From assembly GCF_003351145.1 (NCBI RefSeq), contig NZ_QQSV01000003.1:124001-188000 (forward strand): a DNA stretch of 64,000 bases, given 5' to 3'. Shown one piece after another: positions 20,075-29,055 of the stretch (position 1 is its first letter; the number at the start of each line of letters is the position of its first letter). The notes under the pieces were generated by a model that saw nothing but the letters and a program-made list of their open reading frames with translations, had not been told where the DNA came from and did not search any database. The stretch is from Meiothermus sp. QL-1. Lineage in GTDB: Bacteria > Deinococcota > Deinococci > Deinococcales > Thermaceae. The position numbers and the translations under genes were made by a program.

Positions 20075-21388
20075 ATGGATGCGCCCCGCGTAGCGATTGA
20101 GCCCGAGATGCTTAGCTGGCTGCTCCAGCTTCCCGCGCCGGTGTTCTGGCTGGATGCTGAGGGTAGGGTGGGCTGGTGCAACCCCGCGGCGGCCGCACTG
20201 GTTTCCGATTCCAGCCTGCAGGGCAAGGGGCTTTGGCACTGGTTCCAACCGGCAGCCGGTCCCTCCATGGGCCAGCCGAGGGAGAGCCTGCTGGGCCTTC
20301 CGGGAAAACGCTGGCGCTGGTTTAGGTGCAGCGCAGCCCCTTACAAAGAGGGGCGGCTTTGCGTTTTGTACGAGGTGACCCAGGAGTACAGCCAGGCCCG
20401 GGCCTATGCTTCCTCGCTCGAGGTGCTCGCCAGCCTGCTTACCCAGGAGGAAAGGCTGGAGCATCTGTTCAAGCGAATCCTGGAGACCGCGGTGGAGGTG
20501 GTGCCCGGGGCGGAGGCGGGCAGCCTGACCCTGTTCGAGGACGGCAAGTTTCGCTTCGTGGCCCAGATTGGCTTCGACGATAGCCTCAAGCAGCAGCTCC
20601 TGAGCTACGAGCAGGAGCGAGCCTGGTATGGCCTTGATGAACGCGCCTGGCTCGAGGGGCGGCCGAGGCTGCTTTTGGCCCCCGAGATCCAGCGCCGTTC
20701 AGCCCAGACGGTGGGCGAAGGGGAGAACTGGTTTGGCCAGATGGGCCGGGTAGGTGAACTCCAGGCCACCATCAGCGTGCCCATCGTGTTGCAGGGCCAG
20801 GTGATGGGCACCCTCAACCTCGACTCCTTCACCTCTACCGAGGCCTTCCCCCCAGAAAGCCTGGCCATCGCCCAGACCTTCGCCCTGCAGGCCGCCACCG
20901 TGCTGTATGGGCTCCTATCCCGGCAGCGCCTGGCCGAGCTGGCCCTGCAGGATGCCCTTACAGGGCTCGGCAACCGGCGGGCCCTGGAGGAGGGTTTTGC
21001 CCGCATGAAGGCCCAGGCCGTCCGCCTCGAGCGCCCCCTGACCCTCATCTACTGGGATATGGATGGGCTCAAACGCATCAACGACCAGCACGGCCATGCG
21101 GCGGGGGACCGGGCCCTGAAACTTCTGGCCACCGCTTTGCGCAGCGTTTTGCGGCGGGAAGACCTGGCCTTCCGCATTGGGGGGGACGAATTCGTAAGCC
21201 TGCACCTGGGCCTCTCCCCGGAGGAAGCCCCCGAGGTGATCCGGCGGGTGCGCGCCGAGCTGAACGTGGAGGTGAGCGCGGGGGCGGTGGGGGTGGGACC
21301 GCTGCTGGAGCTTGTTGAGGCCCTCAGCCGGGCCGATGCTGCCATGTATGCCGAAAAACGGCGAAAGCAGCGCTCAGCGGAGATCTAA
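20075..21388 (+). CDS. PAS-GAF-GGDEF diguanylate cyclase
   Basis: A 437-residue cytoplasmic sensor that should make cyclic di-GMP from GTP. A PAS domain covers about residues 12-105, a GAF domain 135-280, and the GGDEF domain 290-437. The active-site GGDEF is intact at 369-373. An RxxD inhibitory site (Arg360, Asp363) sits the standard five residues upstream, so product feedback is likely. No membrane segment is present. The ATG at 20075 is chosen over a longer reading because it follows GGAGGG. The last 15 nt overlap the convergent marC gene. Confidence 0.92.
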   Translation: MDAPRVAIEPEMLSWLLQLPAPVFWLDAEGRVGWCNPAAAALVSDSSLQGKGLWHWFQPAAGPSMGQPRESLLGLPGKRWRWFRCSAAPYKEGRLCVLYEVTQEYSQARAYASSLEVLASLLTQEERLEHLFKRILETAVEVVPGAEAGSLTLFEDGKFRFVAQIGFDDSLKQQLLSYEQERAWYGLDERAWLEGRPRLLLAPEIQRRSAQTVGEGENWFGQMGRVGELQATISVPIVLQGQVMGTLNLDSFTSTEAFPPESLAIAQTFALQAATVLYGLLSRQRLAELALQDALTGLGNRRALEEGFARMKAQAVRLERPLTLIYWDMDGLKRINDQHGHAAGDRALKLLATALRSVLRREDLAFRIGGDEFVSLHLGLSPEEAPEVIRRVRAELNVEVSAGAVGVGPLLELVEALSRADAAMYAEKRRKQRSAEI

Positions 21389-21994
21389 CAGGACCCGCAG
21401 GCCGTCGGCCACGTACTGCACCGCCAGGGCCGCCAGCAGAATCCCCAGCACCCGGGTGATGACGTTGATGCCGGTGCGCCCCAGGGAGTGGGCGAACTTG
21501 AGGGCGGCCCGAAGCGACCAGTAGGTGATGAAGAGCACCACCCCGGCCATCAGCAGCACCAGCCCGAACCCCCAGGTGCCGCCGGGAGCGGTGCCGGTGA
21601 GGATGAGCACCGCGGCCAGGGTGCCGGGCCCGGCGATGAGGGGAATCGCCAGGGGAAAGACCGAGATGTCCGCGCGGGCCTGGGACTCGGCGTGCTCCTC
21701 GGTGGTTTCGCGCTCTAGGCGGGCATAGACCATGTCCAGGGCAATTCGGAAAAGGAGGATGCCCCCCGCGACCTTGAGCGCCTCCAGGCTGATGCCCAGG
21801 TGGTGAAGCACCGCGTTGCCTAGAAAGGCGAAGCTCAGCACCAAGAGCCCCGCGGTTAGGGTGGCCCTTAGGGCTATGCGCTTTTGCTCCTCGTAGCTGC
21901 GGCTGCCCACCAAGGCCAGGAAAAGGGGGATCAGGCCGATGGGGTCAATCAGCACGAATAGGGTCAGAAAGGCCTTGAGGGCAAATTCAAGCAT
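21374..21994 (-). CDS. MarC-family integral membrane protein
   Basis: A 206-residue protein with six predicted membrane helices in two repeats, each beginning with a DPIGLIPLF or GPGTLAAV turn typical of MarC/UPF0056 proteins. The biochemical role of the family is not established, and the original antibiotic-resistance link in E. coli was withdrawn. It starts 2 nt after the argR stop and is probably co-transcribed with it. It overlaps the end of the GGDEF gene by 15 nt. Confidence 0.85.
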   Translation of the reverse strand: MLEFALKAFLTLFVLIDPIGLIPLFLALVGSRSYEEQKRIALRATLTAGLLVLSFAFLGNAVLHHLGISLEALKVAGGILLFRIALDMVYARLERETTEEHAESQARADISVFPLAIPLIAGPGTLAAVLILTGTAPGGTWGFGLVLLMAGVVLFITYWSLRAALKFAHSLGRTGINVITRVLGILLAALAVQYVADGLRVLLDLR

Positions 21995-21996
21995 GC

Positions 21997-22461
21997 CTAT
22001 TCCTTGGTCAGCAAGGCCTCGAACTCCTCTTGCAGGGCAAGGGCCTGCTTCTTGCTGCGGGCTACCACCAAGATGGAGTCCTCCCCGGCCAGCGTGCCCA
22101 CGATGTCGTCGCGGCGCAGGCGGTCTATCAGCAGGGCAATGCCCGAGGCGTGCCCCTCCGAGACCTTGAGCACCAGGATGTTCTCCCCTCGGTCCACGTC
22201 GTGCACAAAGGTGGGGAAGATGCGGCGCAGCTCTTCCTTGGCGTGCTCGGCCACCTCCATCCCAGAAAGCACGTACCTGTGCTTGCCCCCTCCCAAAGGT
22301 AGGCGGACCAGCCGCAGCTCGGTGATGTCCCGGCTCACGGTGGCCTGGGTGACCTTGAAGTTCATCTGGCGCAGCCGTTCCACCAGCTCAGCCTGGGTGG
22401 AAATGCTCTCCCGGCTGATAATTTCCTGAATGGCCCGTTGTCGCTGCTCCTTGCTCGCCAT
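21997..22461 (-). CDS. argR: Arginine repressor
   Basis: A 154-residue ArgR. The N-terminal winged helix (about 1-70) has [26 protein letters not shown]. The C-terminal domain contains [31 protein letters not shown], the arginine-binding hexamerisation segment. It should regulate arginine synthesis and catabolism, but no arg genes are in the window. Only a weak AAAGG site precedes the ATG. No separate promoter is obvious, so expression may depend on read-through of the rpoZ terminator just upstream. Confidence 0.93.
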   Translation of the reverse strand: MASKEQRQRAIQEIISRESISTQAELVERLRQMNFKVTQATVSRDITELRLVRLPLGGGKHRYVLSGMEVAEHAKEELRRIFPTFVHDVDRGENILVLKVSEGHASGIALLIDRLRRDDIVGTLAGEDSILVVARSKKQALALQEEFEALLTKE

Positions 22462-22475
22462 GGCTGCCTTTGGGT

Positions 22476-22519
22476 GTAAAAACGCAGGTAAAAACGCAGG
22501 TCGACCCCAGCCGACCTGC
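22476..22519 (-). terminator. rpoZ terminator with a duplicated 3' arm and T run
   Basis: Minus strand: an 8-bp perfect stem (22512-22519 with 22496-22503) with an 8-nt loop, followed by G and TTTTT. The 12-nt unit containing the descending arm and T run is then repeated directly (22488-22499 and 22476-22487, GTAAAAACGCAG on the plus strand). This gives two alternative 3' arms and two T runs between rpoZ and argR. Confidence 0.75.
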
Positions 22520-22533
22520 CAGGAGGGCCTTTT

Positions 22534-22839
22534 CTAGTCGGCGCTCTCCACCTCACGCGGGTATAGCTGCTCCATGGCCCGGCTTAGGCGGTCCTCGGGG
22601 AAGAGGTTCTCGCCCACACGCAGGCGGCCCGTAAGCAGCTCCTGCATGGCCCAGGTGACCGGGTTGGGGTCGGGCTTGTCGCCTTCTAGGGTGTGCATCT
22701 TGGGCTGCTCGTGGACTTCCAGCACGGTGTTTTTGAAATTGAAGCGCAAAAGCTGCTGGGCCCGCTTGGCGGTTACCACCGTCAGGCGGTACTTGGAATC
22801 GGTTAGGGTCAAAAGCTTGTCGATGCCAGGTTCGGCCAC
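22534..22839 (-). CDS. rpoZ: DNA-directed RNA polymerase omega subunit
   Basis: A 101-residue omega subunit that helps assemble and stabilise beta-prime. It starts AEPGIDKLL and continues [17 protein letters not shown], which matches Thermus-type omega closely, and ends with the [17 protein letters not shown] segment. The GTG start follows GGAGGT by 6 nt. A TAGAAT at 22866-22871 can serve as the -10 box for a short leader. A strong terminator follows the stop codon. Confidence 0.95.
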   Translation of the reverse strand: MAEPGIDKLLTLTDSKYRLTVVTAKRAQQLLRFNFKNTVLEVHEQPKMHTLEGDKPDPNPVTWAMQELLTGRLRVGENLFPEDRLSRAMEQLYPREVESAD

Positions 22840-22881
22840 GGCTTTACCTCCACAACCAGAACCGCATTCTACACCAAAGCG

Positions 22882-23286
22882 CTAAAGCCGGTATTGCTCC
22901 TCTGAGACCGGCTCGAGCCACTCCGCGCTCACCCCGTTCACCACTTCCTGGATGGCCAGGTGCACCATGGCATGAGTGGGGCTGGCCCCGTGCCAGTGCT
23001 TTTCGCCTGGGGGGAAGTAGATGGTATCGCCGGCCTTCATCTCCCGAACCGGCTCCCCCCAGCGCTGGAACCAGCCGATTCCGGCCTCCACGTGCAGCAC
23101 TTGCCCTTTGGGGTGGGTGTGCCAGGCGGTGCGGGCTCCGGGGGCAAACATCACCCGCAGCACCTGCAGGTGCATGGGGGCTGGTGTGGTCACCAGCTCG
23201 CTCAGGTAGACCGTACCGGTGAACCACTCTGGAGGTCCCAGGCGGGTAGGAGCTTGGGGCACGAAGGTTTTCCAGGGGTTTTCCAT
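22882..23286 (-). CDS. Cupin protein of the hydroxynitrile-lyase-like group
   Basis: A 134-residue single-domain cupin. HTHPKGQVLHVEAG (about residues 56-69) supplies two histidines, a glutamine and a glutamate site, and PPGEKHWHGA the later histidine, giving a bacterial Mn/Fe cupin centre. The flanking patterns, including PPEWFTGTVY and the closing SEEQYR, resemble the Granulicella cupin characterised as a hydroxynitrile lyase. The true substrate is unknown. TAGAAT lies 6 nt before the ATG, suggesting a leaderless mRNA. It lies between the OYE gene and rpoZ on the same strand. Confidence 0.82.
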   Translation of the reverse strand: MENPWKTFVPQAPTRLGPPEWFTGTVYLSELVTTPAPMHLQVLRVMFAPGARTAWHTHPKGQVLHVEAGIGWFQRWGEPVREMKAGDTIYFPPGEKHWHGASPTHAMVHLAIQEVVNGVSAEWLEPVSEEQYRL

Positions 23287-23295
23287 AGCCCCATT

Positions 23296-24342
23296 CTAGA
23301 AGGCTCGTTCGTACTGTACCGGCCAGGCCCGCTCCCCCAGGGCCTGGGCGGCCCGGTAGGGCCAGTAGGGCTCCCTCAGCAGCACCCGCCCCAGCAGAAC
23401 CACGTCGGCCTGCCCTGCCTGGAGGATGGCCTCGGCCTGCAAGGGCTCGCTGATGAGGCCCACCGCGCCGGTGGACAGGCCTGTGGCAGCGCGCACCTGG
23501 GCGGCAAAGGGTACCTGGTAGCCTGGGGCCACCGGAATTTTTATCCCTGGCAGGGCCCCGCCCGAGGAGCAGTCCAGCAGGTCCACCCCGCGCTTTTGCA
23601 GCTCGGCAGCAAAGGCCACCGTATCGTCGGGGCCCCATCCCCCTTCCACCCAGTCGCTGGCCGAGACCCGCACCCACAGGGGCAGCTCGGCTGGCCAGAC
23701 CGTCCGCACCGCTTCTACCACCGAAAGAGGAAAGCGCATGCGGTTTTCCCGGCTGCCCCCATAGCCATCGGAGCGCTGGTTGGTGAGGGGGGATAGGAAG
23801 GAGTGCAGCAGGTAGCCGTGGGCCATGTGCAGCTCCAGCACCTCGAAGCCAGCGGCCAGGGCCCGCCTTGCTCCCTGGCAGAAAGCTGTGCACACTTCCT
23901 CCAGCCCGGCCTCATCCAGCGCCTGCGGCACCGGCCAGCCCTGGTTGAAGGGCAGGGGGCTTGGGGCCACCGGGGTAAAGCGGTGGAGGGGCTTTCCACC
24001 TTGCCAGGGGCTCGAGACCCCGGCCTTGCGCCCTGCGTGGGCGAGCTGGATGCCCGGCACTGCCCCGGTTGCTTTGATGCGCTGGGCCAGTGCGCGCAGG
24101 CCCGCTACGTGCTCGTCCGACCAGATGCCCAGGTCGTCCGGGCTGATGACCCCGCGGGCCTCCACCGCGGTGGCCTCGACCAGGATGAGCCCCACCCCGC
24201 CCACCGCCCGCGTGGGGTAGTGGAGGAGGTGCCAGTCGGTTACGTGACCATCCTGCGCGGAGTACTGGCACATCGGCGACATGACAATTCGGTTCCTGAG
24301 GGTCAGCGAGCGAAGCTTTAGGGGGCTGAAGAGCAGGCTCAC
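23296..24342 (-). CDS. NADH:flavin oxidoreductase, YqjM/old yellow enzyme type
   Basis: A 348-residue FMN-dependent ene-reductase. It starts [27 protein letters not shown], where the Cys tunes FMN as in the thermophilic-like YqjM class. [11 protein letters not shown] and the catalytic [15 protein letters not shown] follow, and GLISEP and [10 protein letters not shown] bind FMN phosphate near the C-terminus. Homologues in Thermus reduce quinones, activated alkenes and chromate. The GTG at 24342 gives the family N-terminus; the frame stays open far upstream but without homology. It ends 9 nt before the cupin gene start. Confidence 0.92.
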   Translation of the reverse strand: MSLLFSPLKLRSLTLRNRIVMSPMCQYSAQDGHVTDWHLLHYPTRAVGGVGLILVEATAVEARGVISPDDLGIWSDEHVAGLRALAQRIKATGAVPGIQLAHAGRKAGVSSPWQGGKPLHRFTPVAPSPLPFNQGWPVPQALDEAGLEEVCTAFCQGARRALAAGFEVLELHMAHGYLLHSFLSPLTNQRSDGYGGSRENRMRFPLSVVEAVRTVWPAELPLWVRVSASDWVEGGWGPDDTVAFAAELQKRGVDLLDCSSGGALPGIKIPVAPGYQVPFAAQVRAATGLSTGAVGLISEPLQAEAILQAGQADVVLLGRVLLREPYWPYRAAQALGERAWPVQYERAF

Positions 24343-24410
24343 AGCGAGGATTCTACGCGCTGGGGCAGTTTTGCGCATAACGCTTTTAGCCCACCGGGTC
24401 CGTGATACGA

Positions 24411-24440
24411 TGGACACGCGGGAAGGAAAAAAGTTATACT
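24411..24440 (+). promoter_or_regulatory. Promoter of the acyl-CoA dehydrogenase/etf operon
   Basis: TGGACA (24411-24416), an 18-bp spacer and TATACT (24435-24440). The transcript would have a leader of about 80 nt, long for this genome. Confidence 0.65.
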
Positions 24441-24458
24441 GGGTACAAGAAGTGGTGT

Positions 24459-24517
24459 GAGGAGGTGAGGAAGGTAGAGAGCCGAAAGTCCGTCCAGCGC
24501 CCAGGCCGCTTTCGGCT
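24459..24517 (+). promoter_or_regulatory. Structured leader of the acyl-CoA dehydrogenase gene
   Basis: A strong purine-rich AGGAGGTGAGG (24460-24470) lies 60 nt before the ATG. Between them is a 9-bp perfect stem (24480-24488 with 24509-24517) enclosing a 20-nt loop. No other ribosome-binding site stands before the ATG at 24530. The hairpin could bring the distant site closer to the start or control access to it. A 24-residue reading frame from GTG 24465 overlaps the start, but has no ribosome-binding site of its own. Confidence 0.45.
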
Positions 24518-24529
24518 TTCAACCAGGCC

Positions 24530-25672
24530 ATGCCCATAGACTTCACCCTGACCGACGAGCAAAAAGAGCTGCAGAAGCTGGCCCGGCGTTTCGCCAAGGA
24601 GCAGATTGCCCCGATTGCCGCCGAGTACGATGCCAAGGAAGAGGTGCCCTGGGAGGTGGTGGAGAAGCTCCACCAGGTGGGTCTTCTAAACGCCATCATC
24701 CCCGAGGAGTTCGGTGGGCTTGGGCTTGGGATGCTGGAGGAGGTCATCATCGGAGAGGAGCTGGCCTGGGGTTGCATGGGAATCTACACCATTCCCATGG
24801 CCTCTGATCTGGGCATCACCCCGGTCTTGCTGGCCGGGACGCCCGAGCAGAAGGCGCGCTTCTTGCCTAGGCTCACCGAAAAGCCGGCCCTGGCGGCTTT
24901 TGCGCTTTCTGAGCCGGGGAACGGTTCCGATGCCGCTGCCCTGCGCACCCGGGCAGTACGCCAGGGGGATTACTACGTGCTAAACGGCACCAAGACCTGG
25001 ATTTCCAACGGCGGGGAGGCGGAGTGGGTGGTGGTCTTTGCCACGGTGGCCCCTGAGCTGCGGCACAAGGGGGTCATCGCCCTGGTGGTGGAAAAGGGCA
25101 CCCCGGGCTTTCGTGCCCACAAGCTGCACGGCAAGATGGGCCAACGGGCCAGCGGCACCTACGAGCTGGTCTTTGAGGACTGCCGGGTGCCGGTCGAGAA
25201 CCTCTTGGGCCAGGAAGGGGATGGCTTCAAGATTGCCATGCGCACCCTGGACAAGACCCGCATCCCGGTGGCCGCGGGCAGCGTGGGGGTGGCGCGGCGG
25301 GCCCTGGAGGAGGCCACCCAGTACGCCAAGACCCGCGAGGCTTTTGGCCGGCCGATTGCTGAGTTCCAGGCCATCCAGTTCAAGCTGGCCGAGATGCTGA
25401 TGGGCATTGAGACCGCCCGCGCCTACACCTACTACGCGGCCTGGCTGGTGGACACTGGCCAGCCCCACGCCCACGCCGCGGCCATCGCCAAGGCCTACGC
25501 CTCGGAGGTGGCCTTCGAGGCGGCCAACCAGGCCATCCAGATTCACGGAGGCTACGGCTACATGCGCGAGTACCCGGTGGAGAAGCTTCTGCGCGATGTG
25601 AAGCTGAACCAGATCTACGAGGGCACCAACGAAATTCAGCGCCTCATCATCGCGCGGCACATTCTGAGCTGA
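24530..25672 (+). CDS. Acyl-CoA dehydrogenase
   Basis: A 380-residue FAD-dependent dehydrogenase for the first step of fatty acid or branched-chain acyl-CoA oxidation. [17 protein letters not shown] and [19 protein letters not shown] are the two acyl-CoA dehydrogenase signatures in the middle domain. The C-terminal [19 protein letters not shown] and [17 protein letters not shown] segments contain the catalytic glutamate. Chain-length preference cannot be read. It is followed by etfB and etfA, its electron acceptor, in one operon. Confidence 0.94.
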   Translation: MPIDFTLTDEQKELQKLARRFAKEQIAPIAAEYDAKEEVPWEVVEKLHQVGLLNAIIPEEFGGLGLGMLEEVIIGEELAWGCMGIYTIPMASDLGITPVLLAGTPEQKARFLPRLTEKPALAAFALSEPGNGSDAAALRTRAVRQGDYYVLNGTKTWISNGGEAEWVVVFATVAPELRHKGVIALVVEKGTPGFRAHKLHGKMGQRASGTYELVFEDCRVPVENLLGQEGDGFKIAMRTLDKTRIPVAAGSVGVARRALEEATQYAKTREAFGRPIAEFQAIQFKLAEMLMGIETARAYTYYAAWLVDTGQPHAHAAAIAKAYASEVAFEAANQAIQIHGGYGYMREYPVEKLLRDVKLNQIYEGTNEIQRLIIARHILS

Positions 25673-25735
25673 GTGGGTTCACAGCGGTTTCTTGGCCCTT
25701 GGCCGGAGGGCTGAGGGCTTTTCGGAGGTAAGAGA

Positions 25736-26482
25736 ATGAAGTTTCTAGCGGTTGTAAGGCAAGTGCCCGACGGCGAGTCGCGCCTCAGGATCGAGGGGGG
25801 CAGGGTGGACCTCAGCGGGGCCACCATGATCCTCGACCAGATGGACGAGTGGGCGGTGGAGGAGGTCATCCGGCTGCAGGAGAAGCATGGGGGCGAGAGC
25901 GTGGTGGTGGCTCTGGGCCCCGAGCGCGCCGAGGAGGCCCTTCGCACCGCCCTGGCTATGGGCATAGACCGGGCGGTTCACCTGGTGGCCGAGGGCTACA
26001 TCGACCCCATCACCCAGGCCGAGCTTTTGGCCGAGGTGGTTCGGGCCGAGGCCCCGGCGCTGGTTTTCACCGGCGGGCAGCAGGCCGATTGGGACGCCCA
26101 GGCCCTGGGCCCGGCCCTGGCTGAGGCCCTGGGCTGGCCGGTGGTGAGCTGGACCACGCAGATTGAGCTGGAAGGCGAGACCCATGCCAAAGCCAAGCAC
26201 GACCTGGACGAGGGGGCGGAGGTGGTGCGGGTGGCCTTGCCCGCGGTTTTTACCAGCCAGCAGGGCCTCAACGAGCCCCGCTACCCCACCCTTCCCGGGA
26301 TCATGAAGGCCAAGCGCAAGGAGCTGAAAAAGCTGCCGGTAACAGCCCAAAGCCGGGTCGAGATCCTAGAGCAGAGCATCCAGGAGCGTACCCGTCTGAA
26401 CAAGCTGATAGACGGCAAGGACCCCGTGGCGGCCGCGCACGAGCTCGTGCGCCTGCTTCACGAGGAAGCCAAGGTGATATAG
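25736..26482 (+). CDS. etfB: Electron transfer flavoprotein, beta subunit
   Basis: A 248-residue ETF beta subunit, which binds AMP and docks the dehydrogenase. The DEWAVEEVIRLQEKHGGE and ALGPERAEEALRTALAMG segments and the TGGQQADWDAQALGPALAE loop are typical, and PRYPTLPGIMKAKRKE is the ETF-beta signature near residue 185. GGAGGT lies 6 nt before the ATG. etfA starts 10 nt after its stop. Confidence 0.95.
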   Translation: MKFLAVVRQVPDGESRLRIEGGRVDLSGATMILDQMDEWAVEEVIRLQEKHGGESVVVALGPERAEEALRTALAMGIDRAVHLVAEGYIDPITQAELLAEVVRAEAPALVFTGGQQADWDAQALGPALAEALGWPVVSWTTQIELEGETHAKAKHDLDEGAEVVRVALPAVFTSQQGLNEPRYPTLPGIMKAKRKELKKLPVTAQSRVEILEQSIQERTRLNKLIDGKDPVAAAHELVRLLHEEAKVI

Positions 26483-26492
26483 GAGGTTGAGT

Positions 26493-27428
26493 GTGATTCT
26501 GGTGGTTCTAGAGCACGATGGCGCCCGCTTGCGCAAGGGTGCCTTGGAAGCTATTAGCCGGGCCCGTCAGCTTGCCATGGGGCCGATTGCAGGGGTGGTG
26601 ATAGGGGAGAACACCCAGGCTGTGGCCCAGGAAGCCGCCCAGTACGTACCGGTGGTCTATGCCGCCGAGGTGGGGCCCTACACCGCGGAGAAGTGGGCTG
26701 AGGCGGCCTACGCCGCTGTGGAGAAGAGTGGCGCCAGGGTGGTGGTGGCCACCGCAAGCCGCCAGAGCCGCACCTGGACGGCCCGGCTGGCCTACAGGAT
26801 GAAAGCGGGGCTGCTGGAGGACACCCTGGAAAGCCGCGCCGAGGGGGAGCAGATTCTGGCCACGCGCTACAGCTTCCTGAACCGCGTGACCGAGCGGCAG
26901 CGGGCCTCCTTGCCGGTGGTGCTCACCGCCAAGCCCAACACCACCCCACCGGCCGAGCCGGCGGGCAGCGGGGCGGTGGAGCCCCTCGAGGTGCGCCTGC
27001 CCACCGGGGTGGAGGTGCTGGAACGCCTGGGTGAGCAGAGGAAGGGGGTCTCGCTCACCGAGGCCGCGGTGGTGGTCACCGGGGGGCGCGGCCTGGGCAG
27101 CGCGGAGGCCTTCGCCGGGGTGGAGGAGCTGGCCCGCACCCTGGGGGCCGCTGTGGGGGCCACCCGCGCGGTGGTGGATGCCGGCTGGCGGCCCTACAGC
27201 GAGCAGGTGGGCCAGACCGGCAAGACCGTGCAGCCCAACCTCTACATCGCCCTGGCGGTCTCCGGCGCGGTGCAGCACCAGGCCGGCATGAACAAGAGCA
27301 GGTACGTGGTGGCGGTCAACAAGGACGCCGAGGCTCCCATCTTTAAGATTGCCGACTACGGCATCGTGGGCGATGTGCACCAGGTGCTGCCGGCTTTGAT
27401 CGAGGCGGCGAAGAAGCTGAAGGACTAG
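26493..27428 (+). CDS. etfA: Electron transfer flavoprotein, alpha subunit
   Basis: A 311-residue ETF alpha subunit carrying FAD. The C-terminal domain has VVTGGRGLGSAEAF, GATRAVVDAGWRPYSEQVGQTGKTV and SGAVQHQAGMNKS, the FAD-binding core that accepts electrons from acyl-CoA dehydrogenases. The GTG at 26493 is preferred because AGGAGG lies 6 nt before it; a TTG at 26487 abuts that site. Its stop shares CTAG at 27425-27428 with the convergent gene. Confidence 0.95.
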   Translation: MILVVLEHDGARLRKGALEAISRARQLAMGPIAGVVIGENTQAVAQEAAQYVPVVYAAEVGPYTAEKWAEAAYAAVEKSGARVVVATASRQSRTWTARLAYRMKAGLLEDTLESRAEGEQILATRYSFLNRVTERQRASLPVVLTAKPNTTPPAEPAGSGAVEPLEVRLPTGVEVLERLGEQRKGVSLTEAAVVVTGGRGLGSAEAFAGVEELARTLGAAVGATRAVVDAGWRPYSEQVGQTGKTVQPNLYIALAVSGAVQHQAGMNKSRYVVAVNKDAEAPIFKIADYGIVGDVHQVLPALIEAAKKLKD

Positions 27429-28678
27429 ATGCGGCAGTCGTAGAGCACCACCTGCCCCCGGGCGATCAGGCGGCCCACCGGGCCCAGCTCCCAGGTGTAG
27501 GTGCCGTTGCTGTAGACCTGTTCGGGGCCCGAGCGCACCAGCGGCAGGGTGTGGAAGGCTCCGTCGTAGAAGATGCGCACCTGCGAGCCCAGGTAGTTCA
27601 CCACCAAAGTGCCCCCCTGGCAGGTGTAGGTCAGGCTGCCGGAGGGGGCTGGTTGGACCGGTTGAACGGGTTGTACCGGCGGTGTGGGCTGGATGGGTGG
27701 GGCGACGGCGGCCAGGCTGATGCTAAGCCGGGTGGTGCGGCCGGCCTGGATGCTTACGCGGGTGCGGAAGGGGCTGTAGCCGCTGCGCCGGAGCTCGACC
27801 GTGTAGCTGCCGGGGCTCAGGGCCAAGCTTAGGGGGGTGGTGCCCAGAACCCGCCCATCCACCAGGACCTCGGCCCCCCTCGGGGTGGAGTCCACCGCCA
27901 GGATGCCGGTGGGCGGGGGAGAGGCGGTGAGGGTCAGGCTAAGCTCGGTGGTCTGGCCGGGCCGGATGGTAAAGCCGGCCCGCAGGGGGTCGAAGCCGCT
28001 GCGGCGCAGCTCGAGCTGGTAGCTGCCAGGTTGGAGCTCGAGCACAAGCGGCGTGGTGCCCACCACGCGGCCATCAATGAGCACCTGGGCCCCGCTGGGG
28101 CTGCTCCGCACCACCAGCGTGCCTGTGGCCGGGGGGAGCTGGCCGGCGATGAAGTAGGCCTCATCGGTGACCCAGTCGGCGCTGGGTAGGGGCGTGACCA
28201 CGATGGAGAGCGCGCGGGCCAGGTTGTCTGCCCCCTGGAGGCGGGCCCGCCCTGTTTGGATGTCGATAATCTCCGAAACATCCAGCGGGCGCCGGCTGGC
28301 CACGGCCAGCACCCGGTCCTGCCCGGCCGGCCCCTCCACCGTGAAGCGGTAGCGGGCGCCAGGCCCGGGAAAGGTGCGCACCTCCCCGGCCTGGAGGAAG
28401 TTTTGCTGCTCGAAGGCATTGGGCAGAATGGGGTTGATTTCCCCGGTGGCCCGCACGCTGAAGAGATAGACGTAGGCCGGCTGGGTGACCGAGACGCTGA
28501 TGAAGATGGGCTCGCCGAACCGGTAGACCGGGTTGCCGGTTTTGCTGGGGTCCTTGTCCACCCAGACCCGCACCTGGAACCCGGGCGGGGGGGTGGGGTT
28601 CACGATGATGCCCTGGGGGCGCACCTGCCCCGCCGCCAGGCCCAGCAAAAGCACCAGAAGGCTCAAGAGTCTATGCAT
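27425..28678 (-). CDS. Secreted DUF4384 / double-PEGA / MliC-like protein
   Basis: A 417-residue exported protein. A signal peptide (about 1-18) is followed by a DUF4384-like domain (about 30-150, FGEPIFISVSVTQPAYVYLFSV). Two PEGA repeats follow (about 190-255 and 260-325; GAQVLIDGRVVGTTPL and GAEVLVDGRVLGTTPL), then a proline linker and a C-terminal domain. That domain has two cysteines, YTCQGG and LYDC, and the pattern of MliC, the membrane lysozyme inhibitor. AGGAG lies 6-7 nt before the ATG. It is the last gene of a three-gene envelope operon and shares its CTAG stop with etfA. Confidence 0.75.
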   Translation of the reverse strand: MHRLLSLLVLLLGLAAGQVRPQGIIVNPTPPPGFQVRVWVDKDPSKTGNPVYRFGEPIFISVSVTQPAYVYLFSVRATGEINPILPNAFEQQNFLQAGEVRTFPGPGARYRFTVEGPAGQDRVLAVASRRPLDVSEIIDIQTGRARLQGADNLARALSIVVTPLPSADWVTDEAYFIAGQLPPATGTLVVRSSPSGAQVLIDGRVVGTTPLVLELQPGSYQLELRRSGFDPLRAGFTIRPGQTTELSLTLTASPPPTGILAVDSTPRGAEVLVDGRVLGTTPLSLALSPGSYTVELRRSGYSPFRTRVSIQAGRTTRLSISLAAVAPPIQPTPPVQPVQPVQPAPSGSLTYTCQGGTLVVNYLGSQVRIFYDGAFHTLPLVRSGPEQVYSNGTYTWELGPVGRLIARGQVVLYDCRI

Positions 28679-28686
28679 CCTTGCTC

Positions 28687-29040
28687 CTAAAAGGCGCAAT
28701 TGCTGAGCACCACCTGCCCCCGTGCGGTGAGGGTGCCCCGGCTGCCGGTCCACTCCCATGTATAGGCCCCGCCGCTATAGAGCAGGGTGGGGCTCCTGCG
28801 TACCAGGCGCAGCTCCTGGAAGGCCCCATCGTAGAAGAGGCGCAGGGTGGTGCCGTCCAGGTAGTTCACCACCAGGGTGCCCCCGCTGCAGCGGTAGGTG
28901 AAGCTGCCGGGTCCCGGGACAGGAGGGGCGGGCTGCACCGGGGTGACCGGCTGGACCGGGCGGGGGCTGTCGTCCTCCTCGACCAGAAACACGCAGGAAG
29001 CCAGGCTCAGACCTAGCAACACCAGAACGAGCCGCAGCAT
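28687..29040 (-). CDS. MliC-like lipoprotein
   Basis: A 117-residue lipoprotein. The lipobox LASC places the lipidated cysteine at residue 16. A proline-rich spacer precedes a single MliC-type domain (about 45-117): FTYRCSGGTLVVNYLDG at its start, GAYTWEW in the middle and ARGQVVLSNC at its end. It is very like the C-terminal domain of the next gene, implying duplication. MliC domains inhibit C-type lysozyme; activity here is unproven. A GGAG site 7 nt before the ATG shows it is an internal operon gene. Confidence 0.75.
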   Translation of the reverse strand: MLRLVLVLLGLSLASCVFLVEEDDSPRPVQPVTPVQPAPPVPGPGSFTYRCSGGTLVVNYLDGTTLRLFYDGAFQELRLVRRSPTLLYSGGAYTWEWTGSRGTLTARGQVVLSNCAF

Positions 29041-29055
29041 GGCATGACTCCTTTC

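Noticed and set aside
22476-22499. Tandem direct repeat as a short CRISPR-like or ARG-box array
   Set aside because: Only two 12-nt copies without spacers. The unit is the terminator arm and T run, and it does not match known ARG box patterns.
24465-24539. A 24-codon upstream reading frame overlapping the acyl-CoA dehydrogenase start
   Set aside because: Its GTG lies within the purine-rich ribosome-binding sequence, so no site remains to start it, and the peptide has no recognisable character.
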